Shown piece after piece: positions 44,442 through 54,328 of a stretch of 64,000 bases of DNA. Position 1 is the first letter of the stretch. Each line of letters opens with the position of its first letter. The DNA lies in NCBI GenBank assembly GCA_902168205.1, contig CABHOK010000018.1, positions 62,001 to 126,000 on the forward strand, given 5' to 3'. Source of the stretch: an uncultured Chitinophaga sp. (GTDB taxonomy: Bacteria; Bacteroidota; Bacteroidia; Cytophagales; Cyclobacteriaceae). Made by a program: the position numbers and the translations under genes. The notes under the pieces were generated by a model. That model had not been told where the DNA came from. It searched no databases and worked only from the letters and a program-made list of their open reading frames with translations.

Positions 44442-45764
44442 ATGCGGCAGAAGTTATTAAGTGAAGGTGCAAAGGAATTAAGCTATGAGATCCGTGAGAT
44501 CGTAAAGAAGGCTGACCAGTTAAAGAAACTTGGTGTGGCCATCTCGTGGGAGAATATTGGCGACCCTATACAGAAGCATCACAAACTTCCGCAGTGGATA
44601 AAGGATATCATTTCTGATATGATGAAACAGGATGATACCTATAGCTACTGTCCTTCCAAAGGGATGCTGGAAACAAGAGAATTCCTGGCCAAACAAACCA
44701 ATGCCATGGGCGGTGTGCAAATTACCGCGGAAGACATCTGTTTCTTTAACGGACTGGGCGATGCTATTTCCAAAGCATACCAGTTCATATCTCGTACGTC
44801 ACGGGTAATCGGTCCATCACCGGCTTACTCTACACACTCGAGTGCCGAAGCCGCCCACGCGGCACATGAACCGCTAACCTATAAGCTGGATCCAAACAAC
44901 AAATGGTATCCGGACCTCGATGATCTATACAACAAGGTAAAGTATAATCCGAACGTAGTGGGTATACTCATCATCAATCCCGATAACCCAACGGGAATGG
45001 TATATCCGCTGGAAACCCTGAAGCGCATTGTAGAGATCGCAAAGGAGTTTAATCTCTTTCTGCTCGCGGACGAGATCTATATTAATATCACCTATAACGG
45101 AGCGCGAGCATATTCATTGGCGGAGATCATTGAAGATGTACCAGGTATATCCATGAAAGGTATATCCAAAGAATTACCGTGGCCGGGCGCACGCTGCGGC
45201 TGGATGGAATACTACAACCGCGATAAGGATGAAGACTTCAACCGATTTTGCCAGGCGTTGGACAATGCCAAGATGATTGAAGTGTGTTCTACCAAACTAC
45301 CGCAGCTTACTATACCGAAGATATTGGGCGACCCGCGCTTTAAAGTATATCGCGAAGAGACCAATAAAAATATAGGACGCAGAAGTAAAATCATCTCGGA
45401 TATACTCAGTACGGTGCCTCAGCTCACGTTCAACGAAACGTTTGGTGCTTTTTACAACACCATTATTTTCCGTGATGGAAGTTTAAAGCCTACACAAAAG
45501 CTGACGGTTACCAATACACAAGTTGGCAGTCTTGTTGACAGTTGGGTAAACAATGCCGATGGCACTCCCCGGAAAGATATAGCATTGGATAAGCGTTTTG
45601 TATACTACCTGCTTGCAGCCAAAGGAGTTTGTGTAGTACCGATATCATCATTCTGTTCCGAGCTGCAAGGCTTTCGCGTTACGTTGCTCGAAGAAGATGA
45701 AGATACACTCATCAAAACCTTCACAGCCATCCGTGATGGTATAGTGGAGTACCTGCAATCATAG
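44442..45764 (+). CDS. PLP-dependent aminotransferase (class I/II)
   Basis: A 440-residue fold-type I aminotransferase. Landmarks are NGLGDAISKAYQFI (cofactor phosphate region), NPDNPTGMVYP (Asn that binds the PLP ring and the NPTG motif), LADEIYINITYNG (Asp), and the Schiff-base Lys in KGISKELPWPGARCGW. The C-terminal domain ends SFCSELQGFRVTLLE, with Arg binding the carboxylate. The long form with the N-terminal RQKLLSEGAKELSYEIREIV is common in Bacteroidota and resembles alanine/aspartate-type transaminases. The substrate is not fixed by sequence. It is a lone gene upstream of the permeases and is not part of the ilv operon. Confidence 0.82.
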   Translation: MRQKLLSEGAKELSYEIREIVKKADQLKKLGVAISWENIGDPIQKHHKLPQWIKDIISDMMKQDDTYSYCPSKGMLETREFLAKQTNAMGGVQITAEDICFFNGLGDAISKAYQFISRTSRVIGPSPAYSTHSSAEAAHAAHEPLTYKLDPNNKWYPDLDDLYNKVKYNPNVVGILIINPDNPTGMVYPLETLKRIVEIAKEFNLFLLADEIYINITYNGARAYSLAEIIEDVPGISMKGISKELPWPGARCGWMEYYNRDKDEDFNRFCQALDNAKMIEVCSTKLPQLTIPKILGDPRFKVYREETNKNIGRRSKIISDILSTVPQLTFNETFGAFYNTIIFRDGSLKPTQKLTVTNTQVGSLVDSWVNNADGTPRKDIALDKRFVYYLLAAKGVCVVPISSFCSELQGFRVTLLEEDEDTLIKTFTAIRDGIVEYLQS

Positions 45765-45978
45765 TTTTCTCGTTGCCCGCAGAATGACCGATAAACGTAT
45801 TTGATTTTTTCAGATTTGTTCTGCGTTTATCTGCTACATCTGCGGGCTTGAAATTTCAGAATCGGACACATACCGATAGATACCGTACGCTTCGCTTTTT
45901 TCGAACTTGCATTTAAGCGTTGATTTTGCAGAATTGCAGAGTGGTATATGCTTTGTCTTTTTAGCAGAAACTACTTGT

Positions 45979-48477
45979 ATGCTGAAGTATTATCTCTTGC
46001 TGTTCTTTCGTAACATCAAACGTCAAAAATTATTTTCATTTATAAACCTCCTTGGTCTTACAGCCGGTATAGTCAGCACACTGGTTATATACCTGTATGT
46101 AACGGACCAATTCAGTCACGATCGTTTTCATAAACACGCTGAACATATTTTTCGTATCAACCAGACCTTTATCTGGGGTGAGAACGATGAGCATCAATTC
46201 TCATCTACCGGTCCGGGTGTAGCCTTCGCGTTGCAAGCCGAAATTCCGGAAGTAAAAGAAGTAACCCGCGTGCATCCGCCGGGCAAATTCCTGGTATCCT
46301 ATACCAATCCACAACACGAGGCATTGGCGTTTGATGAGGGCGGTATATTAGCGGTTGATTCGAACTTTCTCAAAGTATTTACTTTCCCGTTACTAAAAGG
46401 AGATACCGAATCATCGCTTCGCTATCCAAACAGTGTAGTGGTAACTGAAACTACAGCACGTAAATATTTTGGGGATGAAGAGCCAGTCGGAAAATTGCTG
46501 GAGGTAGCTGATATCAACACCGATCATTATAATGGAACTTCCGCGGGGTCCAAGCAGGTATACCAGATTACCGGTGTTGTGCAAGATCCTCCTGCAAATT
46601 CATACTTCCAGTTTGATATGCTGATATCCATGAGTAGTCTGCCGAAAGTAAAACAACGCAGTTGGAGCTGGATATGGACAACTTTTGAAACTTTTGTGCT
46701 GCTTGATGAACGTGCTACTATAGATGCCGTGCGTTCCAAACTACCAGCGCTTCCACGCAAGTATGCGGAGACTACGTTGCAAAACGTAATGAACCAGTCG
46801 TTTGATGACTATATTAAGAGTGGTAAAAAATGGGAGCTGTTTGTGCAGCCACTTACAGCGATACATTTACACTCGTCCAATATATACAATCGGGTTGGTA
46901 CTGTCGGGAGCATTACAACACTCTATATACTGATAGGAGTTGAAGCATTTATCGTGCTGTTGTCGTGCATCAATTTTATGAATTTGTCAACGGCACAATA
47001 TACTCGCAGGATAAGGGAATCCAGCCTTCGTAAAATATTGGGTTCTGCACGTTCTCAGCTGGCCTTTCATTTTTTCTCAGAAGCTTTTATGTTTTGTTTC
47101 ATTGCTGCCACGATAGGTTTTGGTGTAACACAACTTGTGCTGCCTTACTTTAATGTGCTAACGAACAATGACCTCCATTTGAATATACTTCGCCAACCCG
47201 TTGTCCTGGTCGTGTTGGGAACCCTCATCGTAGCCATGAGTTTGCTCTCAGGAAGTTACCCGGCAATTTTCCTGAGCAAGTTTGCCCCGGTGGAAGCGAT
47301 GAAAGGAAAACTGCGCACTGGTAAACAAGGAAAAGCGCTACGCAATACATTGGTAACGTTTCAGTTTGTTATATCCATGGTGTTAGTGGTTTGTACACTC
47401 GTTGTGTTTCAGCAGCTTCGTTACCTGTCGCAAAAAGATATAGGCTTTAATCGTGAAAATCTGGTAGTAATTGATCGGGCAGAGTGGATATCCGATAAGA
47501 AAACTTTTTTACACGAACTCGGCAATATACCAAATGTAGAAGCGGCATCATGGGCTACATCGGTTCCTCCGAGAATATACGATGCCGATCAGTTTAACAG
47601 CGAAGGTTCTGCTGATAAAAAGGTATCGCTGAATTATGTAAAAGCAGATCAGCATTACCTGCCAACCTTAAACCTGGAAATGAAAGTTGGTCGCAATTTT
47701 TCTGAAAATATACCGGCTGATAAAGAACGCGTTATTCTGAATGAGACAGCTGTAAAAGAATTCGGCTGGACTGTCGATGAAAGCGTGATCGGAAAGAAAG
47801 TGCAATATCCCGGACAGGAAAAGGAGTTTGAAGTAATTGGCGTGGTAAAAGATTTCAACTATTGGACTTTGCAGGCACCTATTGAAGCTCTGGGTATATT
47901 TCATGTGGAAGGTAGTATTGCAACCAATGGTCATCAGTCCATGACAGTTCGTATTATACCAGGCGATCTTGATGCATGGAATAAATGTATAGCATCCTTG
48001 CAAACCAGTTGGAAACATCATGCCGGTGATGCTCCTTTTCAGTATGAGTTTGTTGATCAGGCTTTCGCGGAAAGCTATAAAGCAGAAGAACAATTCGGGA
48101 AAGCGCTTATTGTATTTGCCGTACTCGCGATTATGATTGCATGCTTTGGATTGCTGGGGATGATCATCTATACATTGGAACAGCGTACCAAGGAGATTGG
48201 TATTCGTAAAGTTGTAGGTGCATCGGCATTCAGCATCTGGATAATGATCGTGAAAGACTATACCACGCTCATTATACTCGCGATAGTATTAAGCACTCCA
48301 TTTTGTATATGGTTCCTCAACAACTGGCTCGAAGATTTCAATTACAGGATCAGTATATCTCCATGGGCGTTTGCTGTTGCTGGCGGCAGTATGTTGCTGG
48401 CTGCAATAACTATTACAGGCTATCATGTGATGAGAGCTGCTCGCATGAATCCGGTGACTGTCCTTAAAGACGAGTAA
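45979..48477 (+). CDS. MacB/FtsX-type ABC transporter permease (first of a tandem pair)
   Basis: An 832-residue inner-membrane permease. The start at 45979 (MLKYYLLLFFRNIKRQKLF) matches the start of the next gene; the ATG at 45907 would add 24 unrelated residues. Layout: N-terminal helix, MacB periplasmic domain (about 45-280), FtsX domain (about 300-430; RESSLRKILGS), second helix and periplasmic domain, final FtsX domain (KEIGIRKVVGAS) ending MNPVTVLKDE. No ATPase is encoded next to it. Followed 208 bp later by a close paralogue; both intergenic gaps carry similar TCTGCG-type short repeats, so the whole unit looks duplicated. Confidence 0.9.
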   Translation: MLKYYLLLFFRNIKRQKLFSFINLLGLTAGIVSTLVIYLYVTDQFSHDRFHKHAEHIFRINQTFIWGENDEHQFSSTGPGVAFALQAEIPEVKEVTRVHPPGKFLVSYTNPQHEALAFDEGGILAVDSNFLKVFTFPLLKGDTESSLRYPNSVVVTETTARKYFGDEEPVGKLLEVADINTDHYNGTSAGSKQVYQITGVVQDPPANSYFQFDMLISMSSLPKVKQRSWSWIWTTFETFVLLDERATIDAVRSKLPALPRKYAETTLQNVMNQSFDDYIKSGKKWELFVQPLTAIHLHSSNIYNRVGTVGSITTLYILIGVEAFIVLLSCINFMNLSTAQYTRRIRESSLRKILGSARSQLAFHFFSEAFMFCFIAATIGFGVTQLVLPYFNVLTNNDLHLNILRQPVVLVVLGTLIVAMSLLSGSYPAIFLSKFAPVEAMKGKLRTGKQGKALRNTLVTFQFVISMVLVVCTLVVFQQLRYLSQKDIGFNRENLVVIDRAEWISDKKTFLHELGNIPNVEAASWATSVPPRIYDADQFNSEGSADKKVSLNYVKADQHYLPTLNLEMKVGRNFSENIPADKERVILNETAVKEFGWTVDESVIGKKVQYPGQEKEFEVIGVVKDFNYWTLQAPIEALGIFHVEGSIATNGHQSMTVRIIPGDLDAWNKCIASLQTSWKHHAGDAPFQYEFVDQAFAESYKAEEQFGKALIVFAVLAIMIACFGLLGMIIYTLEQRTKEIGIRKVVGASAFSIWIMIVKDYTTLIILAIVLSTPFCIWFLNNWLEDFNYRISISPWAFAVAGGSMLLAAITITGYHVMRAARMNPVTVLKDE

Positions 48478-48685
48478 TCTTTTGGCCCGTAGAATGCGTT
48501 GACAATCGCAGATAAAATGCATTTTATTTTTCTGCACTGTCAGCGAATTCTGCGGGCATGAAATTCCGGAATCGAACACCCTGCGCTATTACCGGACGTC
48601 AGTTTCGTCAAAAAATGCCTTATTTTGATCATTTTAGCGATGGTATGACCTTTGTCTCAACTACAGTCAAATCCTAAACGCAGGT

Positions 48686-51151
48686 ATGATCAAGTATTAT
48701 CTTCTCCTTTTTGTCCGGAACATCAAACGTCAGAGATTATTTTCTGCCATTAACTTATTAGGTCTTACTGCCGGTATCGTTAGTACTCTGCTAATATACC
48801 TGTATGTAGATCGTGAATTCAGCTACGATCGCTTCCATGGAAACGCAGAGAATATATACCGCATCAACCAGACATTTATCTGGGGCGAGAATGATAACAA
48901 CCAGTTTGCTTCCCTTGGCCCTGGTGTAGCCTATGCTATAAAAACAGATATACCCGAAGCAACGGAAGTGACGCGCGTACAACCTCCCGGAGATTTTCTG
49001 GTAACGAACGCTGAAGATAAAAACAACATACGTGCATTCGATGAATCCAATATACTCGCAGTTGATTCCAACTTCTTCGAGGTATTTACTTTCCCATTGG
49101 TAAAGGGTGATATAAAAACGGCTTTACAAAAACCACACTCCGCTATACTTACGGAGTCGACAGCAAAGAAATATTTCGGATCGAAAGAACCTATAGGAAA
49201 GTTGCTGCAATTCGGTGAAGACAGTGTAACCGAAACATATGAAGTTACCGCGATCGTGAGAGATGTTCCCGATAACTCTTATATCGAATTTGATATACTG
49301 GTGTCGATGAGCAGCTTTCCCCGCATCATGCAATCCAACGATCTTTGGCTTTGGACAACTTTCGAAACGTTTGTCTTATTGGACAAGCAAGCTTCCGTAC
49401 CGGCATTCGAAGCGAAATTGCAGACATTGCCACGCAAGTATGCGGAAGGAACGTTGCAGCGCATCATGAATCAGTCGTTTGATGACTATATCAAAAGCGG
49501 AAAAAAATGGGATCTTTTTGCTCAACCGCTTACTTCTATCCGCCTTCATTCAACCAATGTATATAACCGCCTGAACAATGTAGGCAATGCTAACACAGTA
49601 TATATATTGATGGGCGTTGAGGTGCTTATCATCTTACTCTCGTGTATCAATTTCATGAATCTTTCTACAGCACAGTATACACGCAGAATAAAAGAATCCA
49701 GTCTGCGCAAGATCATGGGCTCTGATAAAATTCAACTAGCATTGCATTTCTTTTCGGAAGCCTTTATGTTTTGCTGTCTCGCAGCATTAATCGGATTAGG
49801 ACTGGTGCAGTTACTGCTGCCGTTCTTCAACGTGCTTACGGAAAGTCAACTTTCATTGAACCTGTTGCAGCATCCGGATATACTATGGGTGTTGTTGGGA
49901 TTGATTGTAGTGATGAGTTTATTATCCGGGAGTTACCCCGCTATATTTCTCAGCAAGTTCTCTCCGGTAGAAGCGATGAAAGGAAAATTGAGAACCGGTA
50001 AACAAGGTAAGACTTTGCGTAACGGTCTGGTAACTTTTCAATTTGTTATTTCGATGGTGTTGATTGTTTGTACCATCGTTGTGTTTCAGCAACTGCGATT
50101 TTTAGGACAAAAAGATATAGGCTTCGATCGCGAAAATCTGATGATAGTAAACCGCGTGGAGTGGATTAATGATGCGGAGAACTTTGTTCATGCGCTTGAA
50201 AATATACCGGGTGTTGAAAAAGCATCGTGGTGCAGCGGGGTGCCACCGTATCTTGCCGATGGCGATCAGTTCAGCGGTGAAGACTCCGGTGGAAAAATCA
50301 CACCGCTAAACTATATCAAAGCAGACGAGCACTACGCAGCCACCTTAAGTATCAATCTGAAGGTAGGACGTAACTTTTCCAAAGATATACCGGGTGACAA
50401 AGATCGAATCATTCTCAATGAAACAGCCGTAAATGCATTGGGCTGGAACGTAGATGAAAGCGTATTGGGTAAAAAGGTAGATTACCCGGGCCGCGGTCGC
50501 TATGAAGTAATTGGTGTTGTAAAAGATTTCCACTACTGGTCAATCAATCAACCTATACAGCCGATGGCAATCTTCCATATCAAGAACGATATATTTACCA
50601 TTGGAAAGAAGTATGCTGTATTGCGTGTTACTCCGGGCAGTGAAGAGTCGTTGACAAAATTGATTGCTTCTGTACAAAAGAATTGGCAATTACATGCTGG
50701 CAATCACCCGTTTCAGTATGATTTTGTTGATGATTCTTTCGAGCGCAATTTCCGTTCACAGGAAAAATTCGGACAGGCGCTTACTGTCTTCTCAGCGCTT
50801 GCCATTATGATAGCTTGCTTCGGTTTACTCGGTATGATTATATATACTTTGGAACAACGCACGAAAGAGATCGGAATCCGTAAAGTAGTAGGCGCATCGG
50901 TATGGAATATATGGATGCTGGTAGTGAAAGATTATACATTACTGATAATGGCCGCTATTGCTCTGAGTACACCATTATGTATATGGGGACTCAACAGCTG
51001 GCTCGAAGCGTTTCAATATAGGGTACCGATTTCTCCATGGGCATTTATTATAGCCGGAGGAAGTATACTCGCCACAGCATGGACTATAACAAGTTATCAC
51101 GTAATTAAAGCAGCACTAACGAATCCCGTAACAGTCTTAAAAGACGAATAA
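48686..51151 (+). CDS. MacB/FtsX-type ABC transporter permease (second of a tandem pair)
   Basis: An 821-residue paralogue of the preceding gene, colinear throughout: both begin M(L/I)KYYLLLF(F/V)R, share SFDDYIKSGKKW, FMNLSTAQYTRRI(R/K)ESSLRKI and KEIGIRKVVGAS, and end NPVTVLKDE. It should sit in the inner membrane with two large periplasmic domains and need a separate ATPase. The most diverged stretch is the second periplasmic domain (about 480-650), the likely substrate-contact part. A good terminator follows, so the tandem pair is a closed unit ending before the ilv leader. Confidence 0.9.
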   Translation: MIKYYLLLFVRNIKRQRLFSAINLLGLTAGIVSTLLIYLYVDREFSYDRFHGNAENIYRINQTFIWGENDNNQFASLGPGVAYAIKTDIPEATEVTRVQPPGDFLVTNAEDKNNIRAFDESNILAVDSNFFEVFTFPLVKGDIKTALQKPHSAILTESTAKKYFGSKEPIGKLLQFGEDSVTETYEVTAIVRDVPDNSYIEFDILVSMSSFPRIMQSNDLWLWTTFETFVLLDKQASVPAFEAKLQTLPRKYAEGTLQRIMNQSFDDYIKSGKKWDLFAQPLTSIRLHSTNVYNRLNNVGNANTVYILMGVEVLIILLSCINFMNLSTAQYTRRIKESSLRKIMGSDKIQLALHFFSEAFMFCCLAALIGLGLVQLLLPFFNVLTESQLSLNLLQHPDILWVLLGLIVVMSLLSGSYPAIFLSKFSPVEAMKGKLRTGKQGKTLRNGLVTFQFVISMVLIVCTIVVFQQLRFLGQKDIGFDRENLMIVNRVEWINDAENFVHALENIPGVEKASWCSGVPPYLADGDQFSGEDSGGKITPLNYIKADEHYAATLSINLKVGRNFSKDIPGDKDRIILNETAVNALGWNVDESVLGKKVDYPGRGRYEVIGVVKDFHYWSINQPIQPMAIFHIKNDIFTIGKKYAVLRVTPGSEESLTKLIASVQKNWQLHAGNHPFQYDFVDDSFERNFRSQEKFGQALTVFSALAIMIACFGLLGMIIYTLEQRTKEIGIRKVVGASVWNIWMLVVKDYTLLIMAAIALSTPLCIWGLNSWLEAFQYRVPISPWAFIIAGGSILATAWTITSYHVIKAALTNPVTVLKDE

Positions 51152-51170
51152 CATATTTCGATATATAGGG

Positions 51171-51200
51171 AGGCCAGCACATAAAATGTGTTGGCCTTTT
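51171..51200 (+). terminator. terminator after the tandem permease genes
   Basis: A 12-bp stem with one G-U pair (51171-51182 with 51186-51197), a 3-nt loop AAA, then TTTT. It is 20 bp after the stop codon at 51151. Confidence 0.7.
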
Positions 51201-51393
51201 ATCTGCGTCTATCTGTGAGATCTGTGGGCCAAAAAGACACAGAATCTACCGTCATCATCCCCCGAAATTCAAACTTTACGAACGCCTGTAAGTAGTAGCT
51301 AACATTCGTTTTTAGCGAAATTTTCAAATATTTTTCTCATTTCACTTGAATCGTAATTGATTATTTGTGACAATTGTACTCGCACAGAATTTT

Positions 51394-51516
51394 ATGATGA
51401 ACAATCACCAAATCACCGAACGCTTGTTAAACTCTACGGAGTTGAACAGACTTTCTGTGCTTGTAATTATTGTCAGCATTCTACTTGTCAAACCCGCGGG
51501 GGCGATAGTGGTATAA
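51394..51516 (+). CDS. ilv operon leader peptide (attenuation), 40 residues
   Basis: An ATG at 51394 (second ATG at 51397) opens a 40-codon frame ending with TAA at 51514-51516. The peptide has 7 Leu, 6 Val and 5 Ile, nearly half branched-chain residues, with a dense block LSVLVIIVSILLV (residues 20-32) and a second IVV at the end. It precedes a perfect terminator hairpin and the first ilv gene. This is the classical design of the ilv leader: ribosome stalling at Leu/Val/Ile codons when charged tRNA is scarce would decide between terminator and antiterminator. It has the composition of the enterobacterial IlvL peptide but is not aligned to it. The call rests on position, composition and the hairpin; expression is not shown. 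Confidence 0.8.
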   Translation: MMNNHQITERLLNSTELNRLSVLVIIVSILLVKPAGAIVV

Positions 51517-51570
51517 TTTTTTAATAAAAAAATCACAAACCGCCCCGATAGCCTCGGGGCGGTTTTGTTT
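51498..51570 (+). promoter_or_regulatory. ilv attenuator: terminator hairpin with competing antiterminator
   Basis: The terminator is a perfect 12-bp stem (51537-51548 with 51554-51565), loop TAGCC, followed by TTTTGTTTT; it lies 36 bp before the ilvE start. Its 5' arm contains CGCCCC (51541-51546), which can instead pair with GGGGCG at 51499-51504 in the last codons of the leader ORF. A ribosome reaching the leader stop would mask 51499-51504 and allow termination. A ribosome stalled at the upstream Leu/Val/Ile block would leave it free to form the antiterminator. Confidence 0.75.
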
Positions 51571-51603
51571 TATATAAAAAACTACAAACTAACAGTTGTA
51601 AAT

Positions 51604-52491
51604 ATGTACTACACGAAAGACACGATCTTATTCCTGAATGGCAAGTTCATAAAGGCTGTTGATGCGCATACGGATTTGTATAGTCAATCGCTTCACTATG
51701 GATTTGGTGCATTCGAAGGGATCCGTGCCTATCAAACCATGAATGGTGTAAAGATCTTCAAAGCGTATGAACACTTTGAACGTCTGAAGAAAAGTTGTGC
51801 GTTAGTTGGAATACCATTCCACTACGAAACCGAAGAACTCATCCAGATAGCATATCAGTTACTGGAGAAGAATGATATGAGTGATGCCTATATCAGACCG
51901 TTGGTATACTGCGGACCCAACATGCAGCTTACACATACCGATGAAGTTTACCTGATGATGTGTACCTGGGAGTGGGATAAATATCATGGTGAGAAACAAC
52001 TGAAGATGTGTGTTTCATCCTACCAGCGCCCCAACCCGAACTCACTCAAGATGGAAGCAAAAGTTACCGGTCATTATGTAAACTCAATCCTGGCAACAAG
52101 CGAAGCAAAAGTTAGAGGCTATGATGAAGCACTGATGCTCGATATGAATGGCTTTGTTGCTGAAGCACCCGGAGCAAATTTTTTCATGGAGAAAGATGGA
52201 GTGTTATATACTCCTTCACTCGGACATATACTTCCGGGTATAACACGTCAAACAGTAATTAACATTTGCCGTGAGTTAGATATACCGGTGAAAGAAAAAC
52301 AAATCAAAGTAGAAGAACTCGAAACTGCAGACAGCGCATTTTTGTGTGGCACCGCTGCTGAAATAGCAGGCATTGAATCGATCGATGCAAAGCCATTCAA
52401 AAAAGAATGGTTTGATAGTCTGGGTGCTACCGTGCAGGAAGCCTATAAATGTCAGGTACTCGAGAAATCATTTAGTTACGTTATCATCTAA
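51604..52491 (+). CDS. ilvE: branched-chain amino acid aminotransferase
   Basis: A 295-residue fold-type IV aminotransferase. The start at 51604 (MYYTKDTILFLNGKFIKA) matches the family; an upstream TTG lies inside the attenuator hairpin. Landmarks: LHYGFGAFEGIRAYQT, the cofactor Lys in VTGHYVNSILATSEAK, DEALMLDMNGFVAEAPGANFFM and GITRQTVINICRELDIPV, FLCGTAAEIAGI. It carries out the last step of Leu, Ile and Val synthesis and the first step of breakdown. It is the first structural gene behind the attenuator, so the whole downstream set is likely under that control. Confidence 0.9.
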   Translation: MYYTKDTILFLNGKFIKAVDAHTDLYSQSLHYGFGAFEGIRAYQTMNGVKIFKAYEHFERLKKSCALVGIPFHYETEELIQIAYQLLEKNDMSDAYIRPLVYCGPNMQLTHTDEVYLMMCTWEWDKYHGEKQLKMCVSSYQRPNPNSLKMEAKVTGHYVNSILATSEAKVRGYDEALMLDMNGFVAEAPGANFFMEKDGVLYTPSLGHILPGITRQTVINICRELDIPVKEKQIKVEELETADSAFLCGTAAEIAGIESIDAKPFKKEWFDSLGATVQEAYKCQVLEKSFSYVII

Positions 52492-52508
52492 ACAACCAGA
52501 TGTCCGTG

Positions 52509-52592
52509 GATGAGGAGTATCCTTCGGGATACTTCCATCATCTGCGAGATAATAGAACTTAACAATGCAGACATCCCGGTTTGTAGCGGGAT
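52509..52592 (+). other. two RNA hairpins in the ilvE-ilvD gap
   Basis: The first (52509-52539) is a long stem of about 13 pairs with one bulge, closed by the extra-stable cUUCGg tetraloop. The second (52573-52592) is a 6-bp stem ATCCCG/CGGGAT. Neither is followed by a T tract, so they look like stability or processing elements rather than terminators, in a 151-bp intercistronic gap. Confidence 0.5.
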
Positions 52593-52642
52593 ACGACTCA
52601 GAAGGGAAGAAAATTTTTTTAACTAATCATTAACCAAAAAAC

Positions 52643-54328
52643 GTGAGTAAAGAACTTAACAAGTACAGCAAGACCTTAACGCAAGATCCAACCTTGCCTG
52701 CTGCCCAAGCCATGTTATACGGAATCGGCCTTACCGATGAAGACATGCAAAAAGCACAGGTCGGTATAGTCAGTACAGGGTATGATGGCAACACCTGCAA
52801 CATGCACCTGAACAAACTTGCACAGGATGTAAAAACGGCTGTATGGAATAACGAACTCGTTGGCTTGATCTTCAACACCATTGGTGTAAGCGATGGTATG
52901 AGTAATGGTACGGAAGGTATGCGTTACTCACTCGTGAGTCGCGAGATTATCGCTGACTCTATCGAAGCTGTATGTGGTGCTCAATACTACGATGGATTGA
53001 TTGCTGTAGTAGGTTGCGATAAAAATATGCCCGGAGCGTTGATCGCCATGGGAAGATTGAATCGTCCTGCCATCATGGTATATGGTGGTACCATCGCTGG
53101 TGGAGACTGGAAAGGGCAAGAGCTCAACATCATCTCTGCGTTCGAAGCATTAGGACAGAAGATGGCCGGTAAACTTTCACCGGAAGATTTCAAAGGTATA
53201 GTTAAGAATTCATGTCCGGGTGCCGGTGCGTGTGGTGGTATGTATACTGCTAACACCATGGCTTCCGCTATAGAAGCACTCGGTATGTCATTGCCGTACT
53301 CATCATCAAACCCTGCTACCAGCAAGGACAAGATCGATGAATGTATAGCATCCGGTAAAGCTATACACAATCTGCTTGCACTGGATCTGAAGCCGCGCGA
53401 CATCATGACGTTCAAAGCATTTGAAAATGCAATTACCGTAGTGATGGCGTTGGGTGGATCGACCAATGCAGTACTTCACCTCATCGCGATGGCGAAGTCT
53501 GTAGATGTAAAGATTACACAGGAAGATTTCCAGCGTATATCAGATAAAACTCCATTAATCGCTGACTTCAAACCAAGTGGTAAATATCTGATGGAGGCAC
53601 TGCACAAGATTGGTGGTGTTCCTTCGGTGATGAAGTATTTATTGGAGAAAGGATTTTTACATGGCGACTGTATAACCGTAACTGGTAAAACACTTGCTGA
53701 AAATGTGAAAGATGCTCCGTCACTTGACTTCGCGAAGCAGGATGTTATACACCCGATCGAAACTCCGCTCAAGCCTACAGCACACTTGCAGATACTCTAT
53801 GGTAATCTTGCCGAGAAAGGTTCTGTAGCAAAGATCACCGGTAAAGAAGGCGAACGATTCAAAGGACCAGCAAGAGTATTCAACGGCGAGTTCGAACTCG
53901 TGGCCGGCATACAAAGCGGTCGTGTGAAAGAAGGCGATGTAGTTGTGATACGCTATGTAGGACCGAAAGGTGCACCGGGTATGCCGGAGATGTTGAAGCC
54001 AACATCGGCTATCATGGGAGCAGGTCTCGGTAAATCTGTAGCCATGATTACAGACGGACGTTTCTCCGGAGGTTCACACGGATTTGTAATTGGCCACATT
54101 ACACCCGAAGGATACGAGGGAGGATTGATCGCTCTTGTAGAAGAAAATGATCTCATCGAAATAGACATACAGAAACATACCATTAACCTGTTGGTGGATG
54201 AGAAGACGATAGCCCAGCGTAGAGCAGCCTGGAAAAAACCAGGACTGAATGCTAAGAACGGAATTTTATTGAAGTATGCTAAACAAGTAAAAACTGCTGC
54301 TGATGGATGCGTTACTGACGAAGACTAA
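52643..54328 (+). CDS. ilvD: dihydroxy-acid dehydratase
   Basis: A 561-residue Fe-S dehydratase, starting at GTG. The three cluster Cys are Cys52 (NTCNMH), Cys125 (VGCDKNMPG) and Cys197 ([12 protein letters not shown]). The C-terminal domain has [20 protein letters not shown]. It converts 2,3-dihydroxy acids to 2-keto acids in valine and isoleucine synthesis. Its 3' end overlaps the ilvB start by 26 bp, so the two are translated from one message. Confidence 0.95.
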   Translation: MSKELNKYSKTLTQDPTLPAAQAMLYGIGLTDEDMQKAQVGIVSTGYDGNTCNMHLNKLAQDVKTAVWNNELVGLIFNTIGVSDGMSNGTEGMRYSLVSREIIADSIEAVCGAQYYDGLIAVVGCDKNMPGALIAMGRLNRPAIMVYGGTIAGGDWKGQELNIISAFEALGQKMAGKLSPEDFKGIVKNSCPGAGACGGMYTANTMASAIEALGMSLPYSSSNPATSKDKIDECIASGKAIHNLLALDLKPRDIMTFKAFENAITVVMALGGSTNAVLHLIAMAKSVDVKITQEDFQRISDKTPLIADFKPSGKYLMEALHKIGGVPSVMKYLLEKGFLHGDCITVTGKTLAENVKDAPSLDFAKQDVIHPIETPLKPTAHLQILYGNLAEKGSVAKITGKEGERFKGPARVFNGEFELVAGIQSGRVKEGDVVVIRYVGPKGAPGMPEMLKPTSAIMGAGLGKSVAMITDGRFSGGSHGFVIGHITPEGYEGGLIALVEENDLIEIDIQKHTINLLVDEKTIAQRRAAWKKPGLNAKNGILLKYAKQVKTAADGCVTDED

